58,796 nt of DNA from positions 1 to 58,796 of IMG/VR virus record IMGVR_UViG_3300042542_005195; one strand, written 5' to 3'. The DNA is from a virus. Position 1 is the first letter of the stretch, and the number at the start of each line of letters is the position of its first letter. Of this stretch, positions 35,928 to 44,764 are shown piece after piece. The notes under the pieces were generated by a model. The model worked only from the letters and a program-made list of their open reading frames with translations. It was not told where the DNA came from and did not search any database. A program made the position numbers and the translations under genes.

Positions 35928-37703
35928 TTATCTCATACCACCAAAAAGCCAATTATACTTCATATATTCCTCCCTTGATGGTCCAGAGTTAAGATTTGGG
36001 TCACCGTATCTTGACGGCATATTCGGAATTTGTGGGTTAAATGCGATTGATTTTGAAGGTAAATCGTCCTCTTGAACCATCCACGAATTTAACATTGCTT
36101 TTGTCTGTTCTGTAACTTTTGTTAATTGACTAAACGAGGATTCTGCAACATACATCGCCATCGCAATTGACATAATTAAGTCGTCATGACCCCCTTTTTG
36201 ATGGTCAGGTCTTCCATTAACGTAAACAAACCCATTCATTTCATTTAACAATCTTGAACTTTTGAGTTTGAACTCATGTCTAACCGCCTCTTCAAAAGAT
36301 GCGATAATTTGAACCCTTTTTGAATTGAAATTAATACCAGGAATTTTTTCCGCTTGTTTAGGGTCATATTTCCATTTATTTTGATAATCAACCCCATCAA
36401 CATATAAATTTTTATATCCCAATTCTTGCATTTTTCTTGATGTAGAAACTCCCATACCTCCCGTGATATCAATTACAACAAACGCTGAATACATATTTGC
36501 CCACTTATAACAAATCTCAGCCATGATATCAGGAGGAAGTTTACCAACAAATTCTGCAACTTGTTCTCTTTCGTCAAAATCAATTATCTGAAATGTTGAA
36601 AAATCCTCGGAATCTCCTCTTGAGACATCGACACCCATTACATACTTATGTCCGGCAACAGGTTCTTTCCAAATCCAAAGTGAATTTGACATCATCTTAT
36701 TTTGAGGTTCCGTAATTTGGTTTTCTCTGATTTTTTGTAGAACCTTTGAGTCAAATACGTTATCCCCTGAACCTAAAAAGTTGCACTCTAATTCTTGTGA
36801 TACTTTTCGTTTGTCGTATTTTAATTTTTTAACCATAGATTCAAACCACGATGATGATGGTTTGTATCCTATTGACATATAATGTTTTATTTTTTCATAA
36901 TGTTCTTGATTTGTAACATCATAATCGTTGATTGGTTTAATTAAATCTTGGCTATAATTTTCTTTATTTAAAAAATAATCAATAATATCATCCGTTTGAA
37001 CCAAATATAAATCTTTTGTATATCTTGGGTCTTTATACCAATACATTTCAGAGATTTTGAAATCATTCATCGCTCTGATTGATTGGTCGTAAATTTCATA
37101 ATAAATTGGGTCGTGCCCGTTTGGTGTTGAGATAACAATCACTTTACCACCCGTAGATAGTGATGCCATACACGCCGACCAAAAGTCAGCATCTGCTTCA
37201 ATATAAGCGGCCTCATCAAAAATAAGAATTGTTGGGGTATATCCACGAAGAGCATCCTTTGATGTTGCAACCGCCTTTACCTCACAACCATTGGTTAATT
37301 TATAGTGTCTTTGTGAATTTTTTTCTTTTGTAAAACCAACATCAACCCACGATGGCCATTGTTCAACAAATGCTCTGACCTTATTCGCCATTTCTTGAGC
37401 GGTATCCAATTTGTTAGCAATAATCAGAATTTTTTCAGGTTTTGTTTTTTTCGCAAATACCAATCTTTTGGACGCCCAAGCCGCGGTTACAGTAGATACA
37501 CCCGCCTGACGATACTTAAGTGCAATATTTTCGTTAAAATTTTCGTAATCATCTAATAAAGATACTTGGTCAGGAAATAATTCTAATGGAACGTATTTAG
37601 ATACAGTATTATCATAGGTCTGTAAATATGTGCGAAGTGCGTAAGGGGTATCCTTTACGCACTTCACATATTCTATTAATACTTGTTCTTTTGTATAACT
37701 CAT
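35928..37703 (-). CDS. Terminase large subunit, T4 gp17-like
   Basis: A 591-residue packaging motor protein. The ATPase half has KYRQAGVST at about residues 63-71 (the Walker A variant of this family), Walker B ILIFDEAAYIE at 160 and the coupling motif ISTPNG near 191. The nuclease half has MGVDVSRGDSEDF with catalytic Asp359 and, near the C-terminus, HDDLIMSIAMAM with the paired aspartates. It cuts concatemers and pumps DNA through the portal. The start overlaps the upstream gene's stop by one base. Confidence 0.95.
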   Translation of the reverse strand: MSYTKEQVLIEYVKCVKDTPYALRTYLQTYDNTVSKYVPLELFPDQVSLLDDYENFNENIALKYRQAGVSTVTAAWASKRLVFAKKTKPEKILIIANKLDTAQEMANKVRAFVEQWPSWVDVGFTKEKNSQRHYKLTNGCEVKAVATSKDALRGYTPTILIFDEAAYIEADADFWSACMASLSTGGKVIVISTPNGHDPIYYEIYDQSIRAMNDFKISEMYWYKDPRYTKDLYLVQTDDIIDYFLNKENYSQDLIKPINDYDVTNQEHYEKIKHYMSIGYKPSSSWFESMVKKLKYDKRKVSQELECNFLGSGDNVFDSKVLQKIRENQITEPQNKMMSNSLWIWKEPVAGHKYVMGVDVSRGDSEDFSTFQIIDFDEREQVAEFVGKLPPDIMAEICYKWANMYSAFVVIDITGGMGVSTSRKMQELGYKNLYVDGVDYQNKWKYDPKQAEKIPGINFNSKRVQIIASFEEAVRHEFKLKSSRLLNEMNGFVYVNGRPDHQKGGHDDLIMSIAMAMYVAESSFSQLTKVTEQTKAMLNSWMVQEDDLPSKSIAFNPQIPNMPSRYGDPNLNSGPSREEYMKYNWLFGGMR

Positions 37704-38935
37704 TATACTAATGGTTCTTCCTCATCGTCATCATCACTTCCAAACATAGACTCCCTATCTTGTTGTTTTAATTCTTCTACGATTTCATCAACCATGTATT
37801 GTAACGCCTGTCTTCCTTTAGGGTCACCAGATAAAATAAATTTAGTAAGTTTGAAGAATTTCTTCGGGTCTAATGCCGAAAATCTTTGGAATAGATAATG
37901 TTGAATGTATTTTTTATCTTCATCGAAAAGTTCATCGGGATATGCTTCTGTGAATTTCTCCCAAAAAATAGGACCTAATCTTAAATCCCAAATCTCTGCA
38001 GGAAGTGTATCTTCACTTGCCATAACCATTTCTGCTTGACGAGGGTCGTCAGGTAATCCGTGAGTTCCTAAAACCTCAAAAACACCTTTAACTAATTCGT
38101 GTAATAAAATTGGAAATGTAATACCGCGAGCCTTTACAGTCGGGGGGTCAGTTTCTGTATCAATTTCAGATTGACCCGCTTGTCCTGAACCTCCTGCCGC
38201 CATCATAGATGACATATCCTCAGGATAAATCCAATAAAGGTGGTCTAGAATCGATTGAGACATACCATATAAACGAATAAGTTCAGGATGAATTCTTTCT
38301 AATTCATCAGCAACTAATTGAAACATGTAATGCCCTTTTTTGGATGCTCCACCAATCAAGGCGTTAATAAATCTACGTTTTGCTTTTTGTTGGTCAAATT
38401 TTTCCATTGCGTCCATGAAAGCCTCTAACTCGTCAACATTTTCATTTGCTTCACCAAAAGCATCTTTAATTTCTTCGGGTGTAGATTCTTCTGAAGCTCC
38501 TCTCATACCTTCTGCCGCTCCCATCATACCTGATACCAATTCGGCGTCAAATTGTAAAGCACCTTCAGGAATTGCCATTTCCTTTTTAACTAATTCTACG
38601 GCTAAATTTTCCAAGAATTCTTTATTATTACTTTCAATTTGAGCAATTCTTGGGAATAAGCCCATAGCTGATTGCATCAATCTCATCAGAACCATTTGCG
38701 GTGGTCCTTGGATAGATGAGGTATCCCCCATGAAACGTCTTACATTCTCGACAGATTGTTTAAATCTTTGTGACGATATCAATTCAACAACATCCCTATC
38801 CAATTTTGGTAAACCAGGATGTTCTGCGTAAGGAGTTGTTTTAGATGTGATTTTTCTTTCAATACTTGGGTCCATTCTTTCAGGTCCCTCATAATCAATT
38901 GGTGCTTCGTTAAGTTTTCTTCTATATTTTGCCAT
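37703..38935 (-). CDS. Probable virion protein upstream of terminase
   Basis: A 410-residue, mainly helical and acidic protein without catalytic motifs. The N-terminus AKYRRKLNEAPIDYEG includes L-N-E followed by Ala at residues 8-11, a good prohead protease site after a very short basic leader. A Gly/Ala/Ser linker (MMAAGGSGQAGQ) lies near residue 255 and the tail is very acidic (SDDDDEEE). T4 places the small terminase gene here, but size and composition do not fit; a head-completion or core component is more likely. Confidence 0.6.
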   Translation of the reverse strand: MAKYRRKLNEAPIDYEGPERMDPSIERKITSKTTPYAEHPGLPKLDRDVVELISSQRFKQSVENVRRFMGDTSSIQGPPQMVLMRLMQSAMGLFPRIAQIESNNKEFLENLAVELVKKEMAIPEGALQFDAELVSGMMGAAEGMRGASEESTPEEIKDAFGEANENVDELEAFMDAMEKFDQQKAKRRFINALIGGASKKGHYMFQLVADELERIHPELIRLYGMSQSILDHLYWIYPEDMSSMMAAGGSGQAGQSEIDTETDPPTVKARGITFPILLHELVKGVFEVLGTHGLPDDPRQAEMVMASEDTLPAEIWDLRLGPIFWEKFTEAYPDELFDEDKKYIQHYLFQRFSALDPKKFFKLTKFILSGDPKGRQALQYMVDEIVEELKQQDRESMFGSDDDDEEEPLV

Positions 38936-38944
38936 GACTTATAA

Positions 38945-39703
38945 TTAAAAATTAAGACCTAAATTATCCCACTTCAACCAAGTAGGTACTGAGTTTTTTC
39001 CCGCTTTTGGTGCCGGTTTGATACCAGGTTTCGGACTAAACGGAGTTTTCGGTTTAGTTGTTGGTGTTTTTGGTTTTACAATCGGTTCAGCAGTTTCCGC
39101 TTCATTAGTTTCTTTTTTAGCCTTAGGTGCGGGTTTAATACCAGGTTTTGGATTAAACGGAGTTTTAGGTTTACCTTTCTCAGTTTTTTCTTTTTCCTTT
39201 GGTTTTGAAGGTGCTGTTTCAGTTTCAGAAATCATTTGTAAAAACTCTCCTTTTGTTATTTTTGGTTGAACGTGTCTTTCTAGCAAAGATACAATTTTTT
39301 TTTCCAAAAACAAATTAACGGGGTCTTTCCCTTCCTTAATTGATTTTTTAACATCCATAACACATCTTTCATACTTTTTCTTATCTTTTCTACCAACAGA
39401 TGCGGTACAGATTGCCCAAGGATTGTATTTTTTTGATTTTTTCTTTTTGGCTTCTTTCATTTCACTGTGTTGAACTTTAACCCCTGTTGGTGTCTTGGTT
39501 ACCTTACTGCCTCCATCAATATCAACACCTTGGTTTAGTTCATCATTTGAATATTCAGTATAGGTAGCGGCTTCTTTACTTTCCTTTTTTGATTCATTCA
39601 ATTTCTTATACAACAATCTTAACTGCGATTCAGTTAGATTTGATAATGTTTCGGCATTTAGTCCCATGTCAATTAATTTAAATGCTAGTTTAGTTTTGCT
39701 CAT
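38945..39703 (-). CDS. Lys/Pro-rich virion protein with protease-type leader
   Basis: I use the ATG at 39703; a TTG at 39721 would extend it further into the previous gene. The leader ends RLLYKKLNE at residue 37 followed by Ser, a strong L-N-E site. After it come a Lys-rich stretch, a small domain with YNPWAICTASVG and KKYERCVMDVKK (one Cys each), and two copies of KPKTPFNPKPGIKPAPKA (second with Ser) separated by an acidic spacer. The protein looks disordered and cationic, suiting packaging with DNA. 252 residues. Confidence 0.62.
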   Translation of the reverse strand: MSKTKLAFKLIDMGLNAETLSNLTESQLRLLYKKLNESKKESKEAATYTEYSNDELNQGVDIDGGSKVTKTPTGVKVQHSEMKEAKKKKSKKYNPWAICTASVGRKDKKKYERCVMDVKKSIKEGKDPVNLFLEKKIVSLLERHVQPKITKGEFLQMISETETAPSKPKEKEKTEKGKPKTPFNPKPGIKPAPKAKKETNEAETAEPIVKPKTPTTKPKTPFSPKPGIKPAPKAGKNSVPTWLKWDNLGLNF

Positions 39704-40103
39704 AAACAACTTTTTTTTCAAATTCTAAAACTATATCTCTTTCATATAGTCTATCCTTTATTGTTTTTTCATCTTCACCAAATCTGAATACCAATCTTTT
39801 TGTCATATCAAAATTGATATCAGAATCATCACTTTCCCACGCTAAGGCAATTACATCGTCCAAAGCGTCAATCATAGAAAAAAAATCGGAGTCCTGAATT
39901 AACGACAATTTAACTTCGTCATTTTTTAGGACTCCGACTTTCTTAATAAACTCTATATTTGGGGGTAGAGGGTTTCCATTTGATGGTTTTGATTCCCAAC
40001 TTTCACCCCAAACATCATTTTTTACATCAGAAAAAATAAATTCATAGATGTTATCACCTTTATAGTTTGGTCCAAGTCCATTAACATAAATTAAATAACT
40101 CAT
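39690..40103 (-). CDS. Hypothetical protein (T4-like head/neck module)
   Basis: A 137-residue acidic protein beginning SYLIYVNGLGPNYKGDNIYEFIFSD, with WESKPSNG and later ALDDVIALAWESDD. The same kind of small strand-rich protein accompanies head genes in other T4-like marine phages in my experience, but no function is known to me. It overlaps both neighbours by 14 and 4 bases. Confidence 0.62.
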   Translation of the reverse strand: MSYLIYVNGLGPNYKGDNIYEFIFSDVKNDVWGESWESKPSNGNPLPPNIEFIKKVGVLKNDEVKLSLIQDSDFFSMIDALDDVIALAWESDDSDINFDMTKRLVFRFGEDEKTIKDRLYERDIVLEFEKKVVYEQN

Positions 40104-41506
40104 AGAATTGCTCCGTCTGGGGTAATTTTATATTGTTTTCCATTCACTTCAAATACTAAATTATTTTTGTTAGTTTTTCCGATGAATTTTGCATTATTGT
40201 ATCTTGTTAAAAATTTGTCAGCAGTTTTTTCTTGTTGGAATGACTCTGATAAGTTTTTAACTTCTCTCATTGTTTTAATTTTTTTGGTTTTTTCTGTCAA
40301 AAATTTTCTTTGTTTTTGTTCCTGCAAAAATTTCTTTTCAGTATCAGACTCTACGAAATACGATTTAATAATGTTATCAACTTTAGATTCCGAAAAAACT
40401 GAGTCAAATATTCTACCCAATCCATCAACATCAGAATCTTCCATCATATCGCCCATTTTTTGTTTGATTGTGGATGCGTATGCGTTTTTCACAAAATTGT
40501 CATATTTCATTTCTTTTGGTTCTGATTTAAAACCTAAATCATATTCGCCAGCCATTGTACCTTCCCATTGTTCATCATTTTCTTCTTCGGTCATTTCACC
40601 TTCAGGGATTGGTTCTTCTTCTGGTGCGGGTTCCATACCCTCTTCACCTTCTACATCCATATCCTCAGGAGCCATTTCAGGTTCTTCTTCACCCTCACCT
40701 TCAAATTCAGAATCTTCTAATCTTCCTATAATTTCTTCCATATCTTCGTCTGATAATACAGACAAATCAAGTGCGGATAAAATAGAATTAATTACATATT
40801 TTGTGTCATCTGCCGAAATAGGTTCTTCACCCTGATTAATTTTTCTCAACTTCTGACCAAGTTTTCCTGTCAATTTTTGAATTGATTTGAAAGATACAAT
40901 ATCATCATCTGTTTCATCTCCCTCCATATCAGGCTCATCCATAGGGGGTTCTTCTTCCATTTCTGGTTCAGTTGGTGGCATTTCACCCTCCATTCCTGCA
41001 TCAGGTGGCGGTGGAAGTTCTCCACCCATGTCCGCTGCCGGTGGCGGTGGAAGTTCTCCACCCATGTCCGCTGCCGGTGGTGGTATAGCGGCAGGAGCCT
41101 GCGGTGCGTCAACTGCCGCTTCAGGCTTTGGGGTTTTTAAAACGTATTTTTTTTGTTCGTGAAATAAAGAAATATTTTCATCGTTTCCTGTCAAACTATT
41201 AACTTCCTTAACAATTAAATTAAGGCGTTTGAACGCTTGAGAATAAGACGAATAAAATTTTCTATTTTTCATTGGTTCAACATATTCTGTTGTACCTTCT
41301 TTTATTGTTCTTTTGATTACATAACCATTTTTTTCTTTATCTATATGATAAGTGTTACCATCAGGTAAAGTTATGTTATATTCATTAGACGCATTTTCGT
41401 TTACTGAATTAGGAATTACTTCTTTATATCTTGCAATTTCCAAAATTCGTTGTAATTTCTCAACACCTTCTAATTTTTCACTTCCTATCGGTTTTAATTT
41501 TCCCAT
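40100..41506 (-). CDS. Large low-complexity virion protein
   Basis: A 468-residue protein in three parts: an N-terminal domain with DGNTYHIDKEKNGYVIKR-type strands, a Pro-rich and acidic middle with two exact copies of AADMGGELPPPP and long Glu/Met runs (about residues 130-310), and a helical C-terminus finishing in a small strand domain (NNLVFEVNGKQYKITPDG) that resembles the N-terminal one. Several [L/I]-x-E sites (SLFHE, FLTE, FLQE) are present. Composition suggests a core or internal protein. Confidence 0.6.
   Translation of the reverse strand: MGKLKPIGSEKLEGVEKLQRILEIARYKEVIPNSVNENASNEYNITLPDGNTYHIDKEKNGYVIKRTIKEGTTEYVEPMKNRKFYSSYSQAFKRLNLIVKEVNSLTGNDENISLFHEQKKYVLKTPKPEAAVDAPQAPAAIPPPAADMGGELPPPPAADMGGELPPPPDAGMEGEMPPTEPEMEEEPPMDEPDMEGDETDDDIVSFKSIQKLTGKLGQKLRKINQGEEPISADDTKYVINSILSALDLSVLSDEDMEEIIGRLEDSEFEGEGEEEPEMAPEDMDVEGEEGMEPAPEEEPIPEGEMTEEENDEQWEGTMAGEYDLGFKSEPKEMKYDNFVKNAYASTIKQKMGDMMEDSDVDGLGRIFDSVFSESKVDNIIKSYFVESDTEKKFLQEQKQRKFLTEKTKKIKTMREVKNLSESFQQEKTADKFLTRYNNAKFIGKTNKNNLVFEVNGKQYKITPDGAIL
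41004..41079 (-). repeat. 36-bp tandem repeat in the 40100-41506 gene
   Basis: Two identical 36-bp units encoding AADMGGELPPPP, with diverged flanking copies on both sides. A local GC-rich patch in an AT-rich gene. Confidence 0.82.
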
Positions 41507-41559
41507 TTTTTATTTTTTTTAAAAAAGTTAATAATCCTTGTAAAAAGATTTTTTTCTTT

Positions 41560-41567
41560 ATAAATAT
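41560..41567 (-). promoter_or_regulatory. ATATTTAT element (minus) before the 41506 gene
   Basis: Exact 8-mer, here 53 bases upstream of the start, the longest spacing among the copies listed. Confidence 0.4.
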
Positions 41568-41609
41568 ATGCAATTCATTAATTGTTAATAAAAAAAATTA
41601 AGTAATGTA

Positions 41610-43643
41610 TTATCCTGTATAATACAGATGCCAAGGTTCTGCAATTCTTAACGGACCGTTGGTTTTATAAGTAACATCAAAACCATATTTAGATGCGTTT
41701 TGAGCCACCCAATTTTTTACATCTGAATTTTGATTCCACCAACTTGTTTCTGTAGTAAAAATATCAAAAGTTTTTCCATTATGATGTTGTGAAAACCCTG
41801 GTAAAGCATTTGCCGATTGAGTATTATCGACACCTCTTGATTTGGCTTTACTTCCAAAATTATCAACTTGTTTGTCGTAACTTCTGTAACCCGAAACTAT
41901 ACCTCTACTACTATTAATCTTTGGAAATTTAATCTTAGCATCTCTTATTAATTCTTCTATCTTTTTTCTTGCTTGGGAGTTTTCTCCTCCAGCATCTTCT
42001 TGATAATTCCCTTCTTGCTCAAATTCTTTGGCTATATGTTCATCAGTAACTTTGATACCATGTTTCGACTCAAGTTTTTTGATTGCATCTTGAACCCTTT
42101 TTGGTAATTTATCAAAATATTTACCTTTTGATTTTGTTACGGTTTGTTGTCCTGACTTGACCTCTTTTTCTGAGGAATTTTTTTGCGACTCTAAATCACT
42201 CTTTAAATCATCGATTTTTTTATCATCAATTTTATATCCCGCATCTCTTAATTTTTTTAATATAGTATCAAAAAAGTTAAATCCTCCAAACAATCCACCC
42301 GCAGTGGTAAGTTGTGAAAGGTCAATACCTGATGAATTTTTACTACTTGTGGATTTTTCAGTATCGGTTTTTTCTGTCGAGGTTTGTGAACTTTTAGTAT
42401 TCGGAACATCGGCACCCACCTTTTTAACACCAATGTGTATATGGTCAAAGTGATTTTTAACTCTCCATCCTATTTGATATCTATAACCGTCTTTAATGAT
42501 ATCAACCCATCTACCTCCTTTAACCTCAGGATGACCAAACCAATTCATTAGATGGGCGAGTAACGCATCTCCTTTTTCGCCCCTACACGCCAAATCCACC
42601 GCATATGCAGATTCCATACCTTCATAGTGGTCAGAAACTCGTCCCGACGCTGTCTTGACTCTACTTCTTTTTTGAGAAGAAATCACATTTTTTCCCATAA
42701 ACTCATTTGCTAATTTAGCAAATGCTAATGCTCGCGGCATTGCACCATCCCAATTACCATTTTTACCTCCAGCAGCAACTTTTCCTGAATCAACACCACC
42801 GCTTGGTAGACCAAAAGTTGGGTCAGAATATGAACCCGATGGATTAAATGCAAATTCGGCCTCATTTAAGAAAAATCTACTTAATACACCGTTACTATAG
42901 TTTTCAATAGATAATTCTTTATCAACCCTTTCTTTTTTATAATTAAATAATTTCTCTATATGACCGCTTCTTCTAAGGTATTTGAAAACAAGATTTTCGT
43001 ATGACATTTCGCCACCTTTGTCCAATCCTGTTTTTCTATATTTTTTAATTTTATCTTTGATATTATTGATGATTTTTTTTGATTTTGATAACTCCTTTTC
43101 CTCATCCGCTGACTCTAAAACCTTATCTATTTTTTCAGTCCATTGGTCAATTTTTGATTTCAAAACTGATTTGTTAATTTTGAAAGTTTCTTTTCTTGGT
43201 TTTTCCAACCATTTGTTTGTTATTAAAGAAAATATACCTGCTGATGCAGTTCTTTTCTCGTTTGAATCTTGAACAAATAACTCAACATCAAAACCAAAAA
43301 TTTTTATATTTTGAGTTGAATTAAATAATGTTTTTTTCAAATCGAATAATTCCTGATATAATTCTAATTGTGATTTTGGAAATTGATTAAAATCCGCAAT
43401 AATATGTAAATCAAAATCTGAATATTGGGACCAATTGTAGTTAGCCAATGAACCTGTTAAATGAACATCAGAAACAATAACATCAACATTTAAGTATTGA
43501 ATAAATTCGTAGGCAATTTCCAAAAGTTTTTCACGAACCTCGGGTTTTATTTTTTCAGCCGCGGCACCTTTTTGTTTAATCCAAATTTTTGGGTTTAGTT
43601 CGTCTTGTAATTCAAAACTTTTTATAATGTTATTATTTTCCAT
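41610..43643 (-). CDS. Nucleotidyltransferase - dual M15-like peptidase fusion
   Basis: Start taken at the ATG at 43643 (a GTG at 43646 precedes it). Residues 50-125 form a minimal nucleotidyltransferase domain: LTGSLANYNW then YSDFDLH (the GS...DxD triad) and FDVELF as third acidic strand. A basic helical linker leads to RFFLNE at 256-261 followed by Ala, a prohead protease site. Residues about 300-410 look like an M15-type Zn peptidase (SDHYEGMESAYAVDL, FDHIHIG). The C-terminus is a more canonical M15/VanY domain (GFSQHHNGKTFDI, EPWHLYY). Cleavage would release a 416-residue peptidoglycan hydrolase. 677 residues. Confidence 0.78.
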   Translation of the reverse strand: MENNNIIKSFELQDELNPKIWIKQKGAAAEKIKPEVREKLLEIAYEFIQYLNVDVIVSDVHLTGSLANYNWSQYSDFDLHIIADFNQFPKSQLELYQELFDLKKTLFNSTQNIKIFGFDVELFVQDSNEKRTASAGIFSLITNKWLEKPRKETFKINKSVLKSKIDQWTEKIDKVLESADEEKELSKSKKIINNIKDKIKKYRKTGLDKGGEMSYENLVFKYLRRSGHIEKLFNYKKERVDKELSIENYSNGVLSRFFLNEAEFAFNPSGSYSDPTFGLPSGGVDSGKVAAGGKNGNWDGAMPRALAFAKLANEFMGKNVISSQKRSRVKTASGRVSDHYEGMESAYAVDLACRGEKGDALLAHLMNWFGHPEVKGGRWVDIIKDGYRYQIGWRVKNHFDHIHIGVKKVGADVPNTKSSQTSTEKTDTEKSTSSKNSSGIDLSQLTTAGGLFGGFNFFDTILKKLRDAGYKIDDKKIDDLKSDLESQKNSSEKEVKSGQQTVTKSKGKYFDKLPKRVQDAIKKLESKHGIKVTDEHIAKEFEQEGNYQEDAGGENSQARKKIEELIRDAKIKFPKINSSRGIVSGYRSYDKQVDNFGSKAKSRGVDNTQSANALPGFSQHHNGKTFDIFTTETSWWNQNSDVKNWVAQNASKYGFDVTYKTNGPLRIAEPWHLYYTG

Positions 43644-43649
43644 CACATT

Positions 43650-43657
43650 ATAAATAT
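43650..43657 (-). promoter_or_regulatory. ATATTTAT element (minus) before the nucleotidyltransferase-M15 gene
   Basis: Exact 8-mer six bases before the ATG at 43643, within a 17-base gap to the KTSC gene. Confidence 0.5.
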
Positions 43658-43661
43658 ATCA

Positions 43662-43907
43662 TCAAACCACTTTTTTATATGGATATGACTTTGCAATTTT
43701 TGAACTAAAAAATTTTCCCTGAGATTCTGATAATCTAAACTGTGTGTATAATTGGTGAGGTACCCCATCATAAACATACTTCAAATCATTATTAAATGTG
43801 ACCTCTAATGAATTTGTTTCAGTGTCGTATTCTGTATGTTTTATATTTGATGACTGAATGTCATTGATAATTTTTGTTCCTTTGATTTCTTCTTTTAAGA
43901 TTGCCAT
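43662..43907 (-). CDS. KTSC-domain protein
   Basis: The 81-residue product matches the KTSC domain: an SSNIKHTEYDTETNSLEV-type opening (SSxI..xxYD...LxV), YVYDGVPHQLY and SQGKFFSSKI. KTSC domains, sometimes fused to lysyl-tRNA synthetase, are small RNA- or protein-binding modules of uncertain role. The gene fits between two genes with 3- and 18-base gaps and probably shares a transcript with the upstream one. Confidence 0.82.
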   Translation of the reverse strand: MAILKEEIKGTKIINDIQSSNIKHTEYDTETNSLEVTFNNDLKYVYDGVPHQLYTQFRLSESQGKFFSSKIAKSYPYKKVV

Positions 43908-43910
43908 AAG

Positions 43911-44189
43911 TTAAAATTTTATTTTAAGATATGAAATTGCACGGTTAACTAAAGACCAATCTTGATTCTCTACCGCCCTTTTTAACATGTTAGCAACATA
44001 ATCCTTTTTAGGTAAAATGTGTCCTGATAAATTTCCCGAACTATCATCAAGATAAACATCTTCATCATCGCTTAATTTATCATAAAGTCCTCTAATATCT
44101 TGATGACCATATACTCTTTCATTTTCATTTAAAACCTTTTTAACAATTCTGTTAAGGTCGTTTTCTGTTAATTTTACTATTTTTTTCAT
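43911..44189 (-). CDS. Small protein with capsid-targeting-like leader
   Basis: Start chosen at 44189; a longer frame to 44252 would run through a terminator. The 92-residue product opens KLTENDLNRIVKKVLNE and then Asn, nearly the same 22-residue leader as the gene at 25116. The rest is acidic (DKLSDDEDVYLDDSSG) with a basic helical end. The shared leader is the strongest evidence that it is sent to the prohead and cleaved there. Confidence 0.68.
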   Translation of the reverse strand: MKKIVKLTENDLNRIVKKVLNENERVYGHQDIRGLYDKLSDDEDVYLDDSSGNLSGHILPKKDYVANMLKRAVENQDWSLVNRAISYLKIKF

Positions 44190-44193
44190 ATCA

Positions 44194-44201
44194 ATAAATA
44201 T
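44194..44201 (-). promoter_or_regulatory. ATATTTAT element (minus) before the 44189 gene
   Basis: Exact 8-mer four bases before the ATG, just downstream of the hsp20 terminator, so this gene begins a new unit. Confidence 0.5.
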
Positions 44202-44210
44202 TAGATGAAA

Positions 44211-44241
44211 AAGAAAACCCCTCTTTTTGGGAGGGGTTTTT
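44211..44241 (-). terminator. Rho-independent terminator after hsp20
   Basis: Stem AAAACCCCTC (44214-44223) with GAGGGGTTTT (44231-44240), loop of seven. It follows the hsp20 stop by about 15 bases on the minus strand. Confidence 0.88.
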
Positions 44242-44254
44242 GAGATAACCAAAA

Positions 44255-44629
44255 TTAAAGAAGAGAGATTTTTTTCTTGGTTTCCTTTTCGGATGGTGTC
44301 GGAATAAAAATGGTCAAAATTCCGTCCTCAATTGTTGCTTCCAACTTTGATGAATCCACCTTGTTTCCTAATTCATAAGATTTATTAAACGTCCTTGTTT
44401 TTTCACCACTTGATGTTTTTTGAACCCTTTTTCCATCAATTGTTAAACGGGTTCCCTCAACCTCAACTTTTAGATTTGATTTATTAAAACCCGGTACTTC
44501 AAAAATATGATAAGCACCATCTTCAGTTTTATGAACATCATAATCTAACGATAAGGTAGGTTTTGATGACTCAAAAAGGTCGCGAGTTAATTCATCTAAT
44601 GAATTGAAAAATGTAAGTTTGTTGTACAT
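44255..44629 (-). CDS. hsp20: Small heat-shock protein, Hsp20 family
   Basis: The 124-residue product is a short alpha-crystallin-domain chaperone: DYDVHKTEDGAYHIFEVPGFNKSNLKVEVEG in pattern (here the DVHKTEDG, FEVPGF and KVEVEG strands), LTIDGKR, FNKSYEL and the terminal strand GILTIFIPTP followed by KKKISL, near the I-x-I motif. It holds unfolding proteins in soluble form. Hsp20 genes are common in T4-like cyanophages. It is divergent from the ClpC-like gene across a 152-base control region, its own promoter being sigma-54-like, and ends at a strong terminator. Confidence 0.93.
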   Translation of the reverse strand: MYNKLTFFNSLDELTRDLFESSKPTLSLDYDVHKTEDGAYHIFEVPGFNKSNLKVEVEGTRLTIDGKRVQKTSSGEKTRTFNKSYELGNKVDSSKLEATIEDGILTIFIPTPSEKETKKKISLL

Positions 44630-44669
44630 AATAAATTAATTTTTATAAGTTTATTTTGGCACGGTATTA

Positions 44670-44731
44670 GCGAACATTGTGCCAAACCTAATTAACTGAC
44701 AAAATGTCATATGTGTCATGTCAAACTGACA
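44670..44731 (-). promoter_or_regulatory. Sigma-54-type promoter with upstream TGACA/TGTCA palindromes (hsp20)
   Basis: On the minus strand TTTGGCACAATGTTCGC (44670-44686) has GG and GC separated by ten bases, the -24/-12 spacing of sigma-54 promoters. It lies 41 bases before the hsp20 ATG. Upstream are TGACA-AAA-TGTCA (44697-44709), TGTCA (44714-44718) and TGTCA-AAC-TGACA (44719-44731), which look like binding sites for an enhancer-binding activator. Confidence 0.62.
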
Positions 44732-44734
44732 CTG

Positions 44735-44764
44735 TTGAATTTATAAATCAAATTACTATATTTT
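44735..44764 (+). promoter_or_regulatory. Bacteroidota-type promoter of the ClpC-like gene
   Basis: TTG (44735-44737), 19 bases, TATATTTT (44757-44764), one mismatch from TAnnTTTG; the ATG follows 17 bases later. It points away from hsp20. Confidence 0.55.

Noticed and set aside
40167-41162. Serine- and glycine-rich plus-strand frames opposite the 40100-41506 gene
   Set aside because: They are the antisense of Glu/Met/Pro-rich coding sequence and contain no recognisable motif or promoter.
44656-44671. Second GG-N10-GC (sigma-54-like) element facing the ClpC-like gene
   Set aside because: It arises from the same inverted TTTGGCAC/GTGCCAAA. The TGACA palindromes would then be downstream of its start, and ClpC has a better promoter at 44735.
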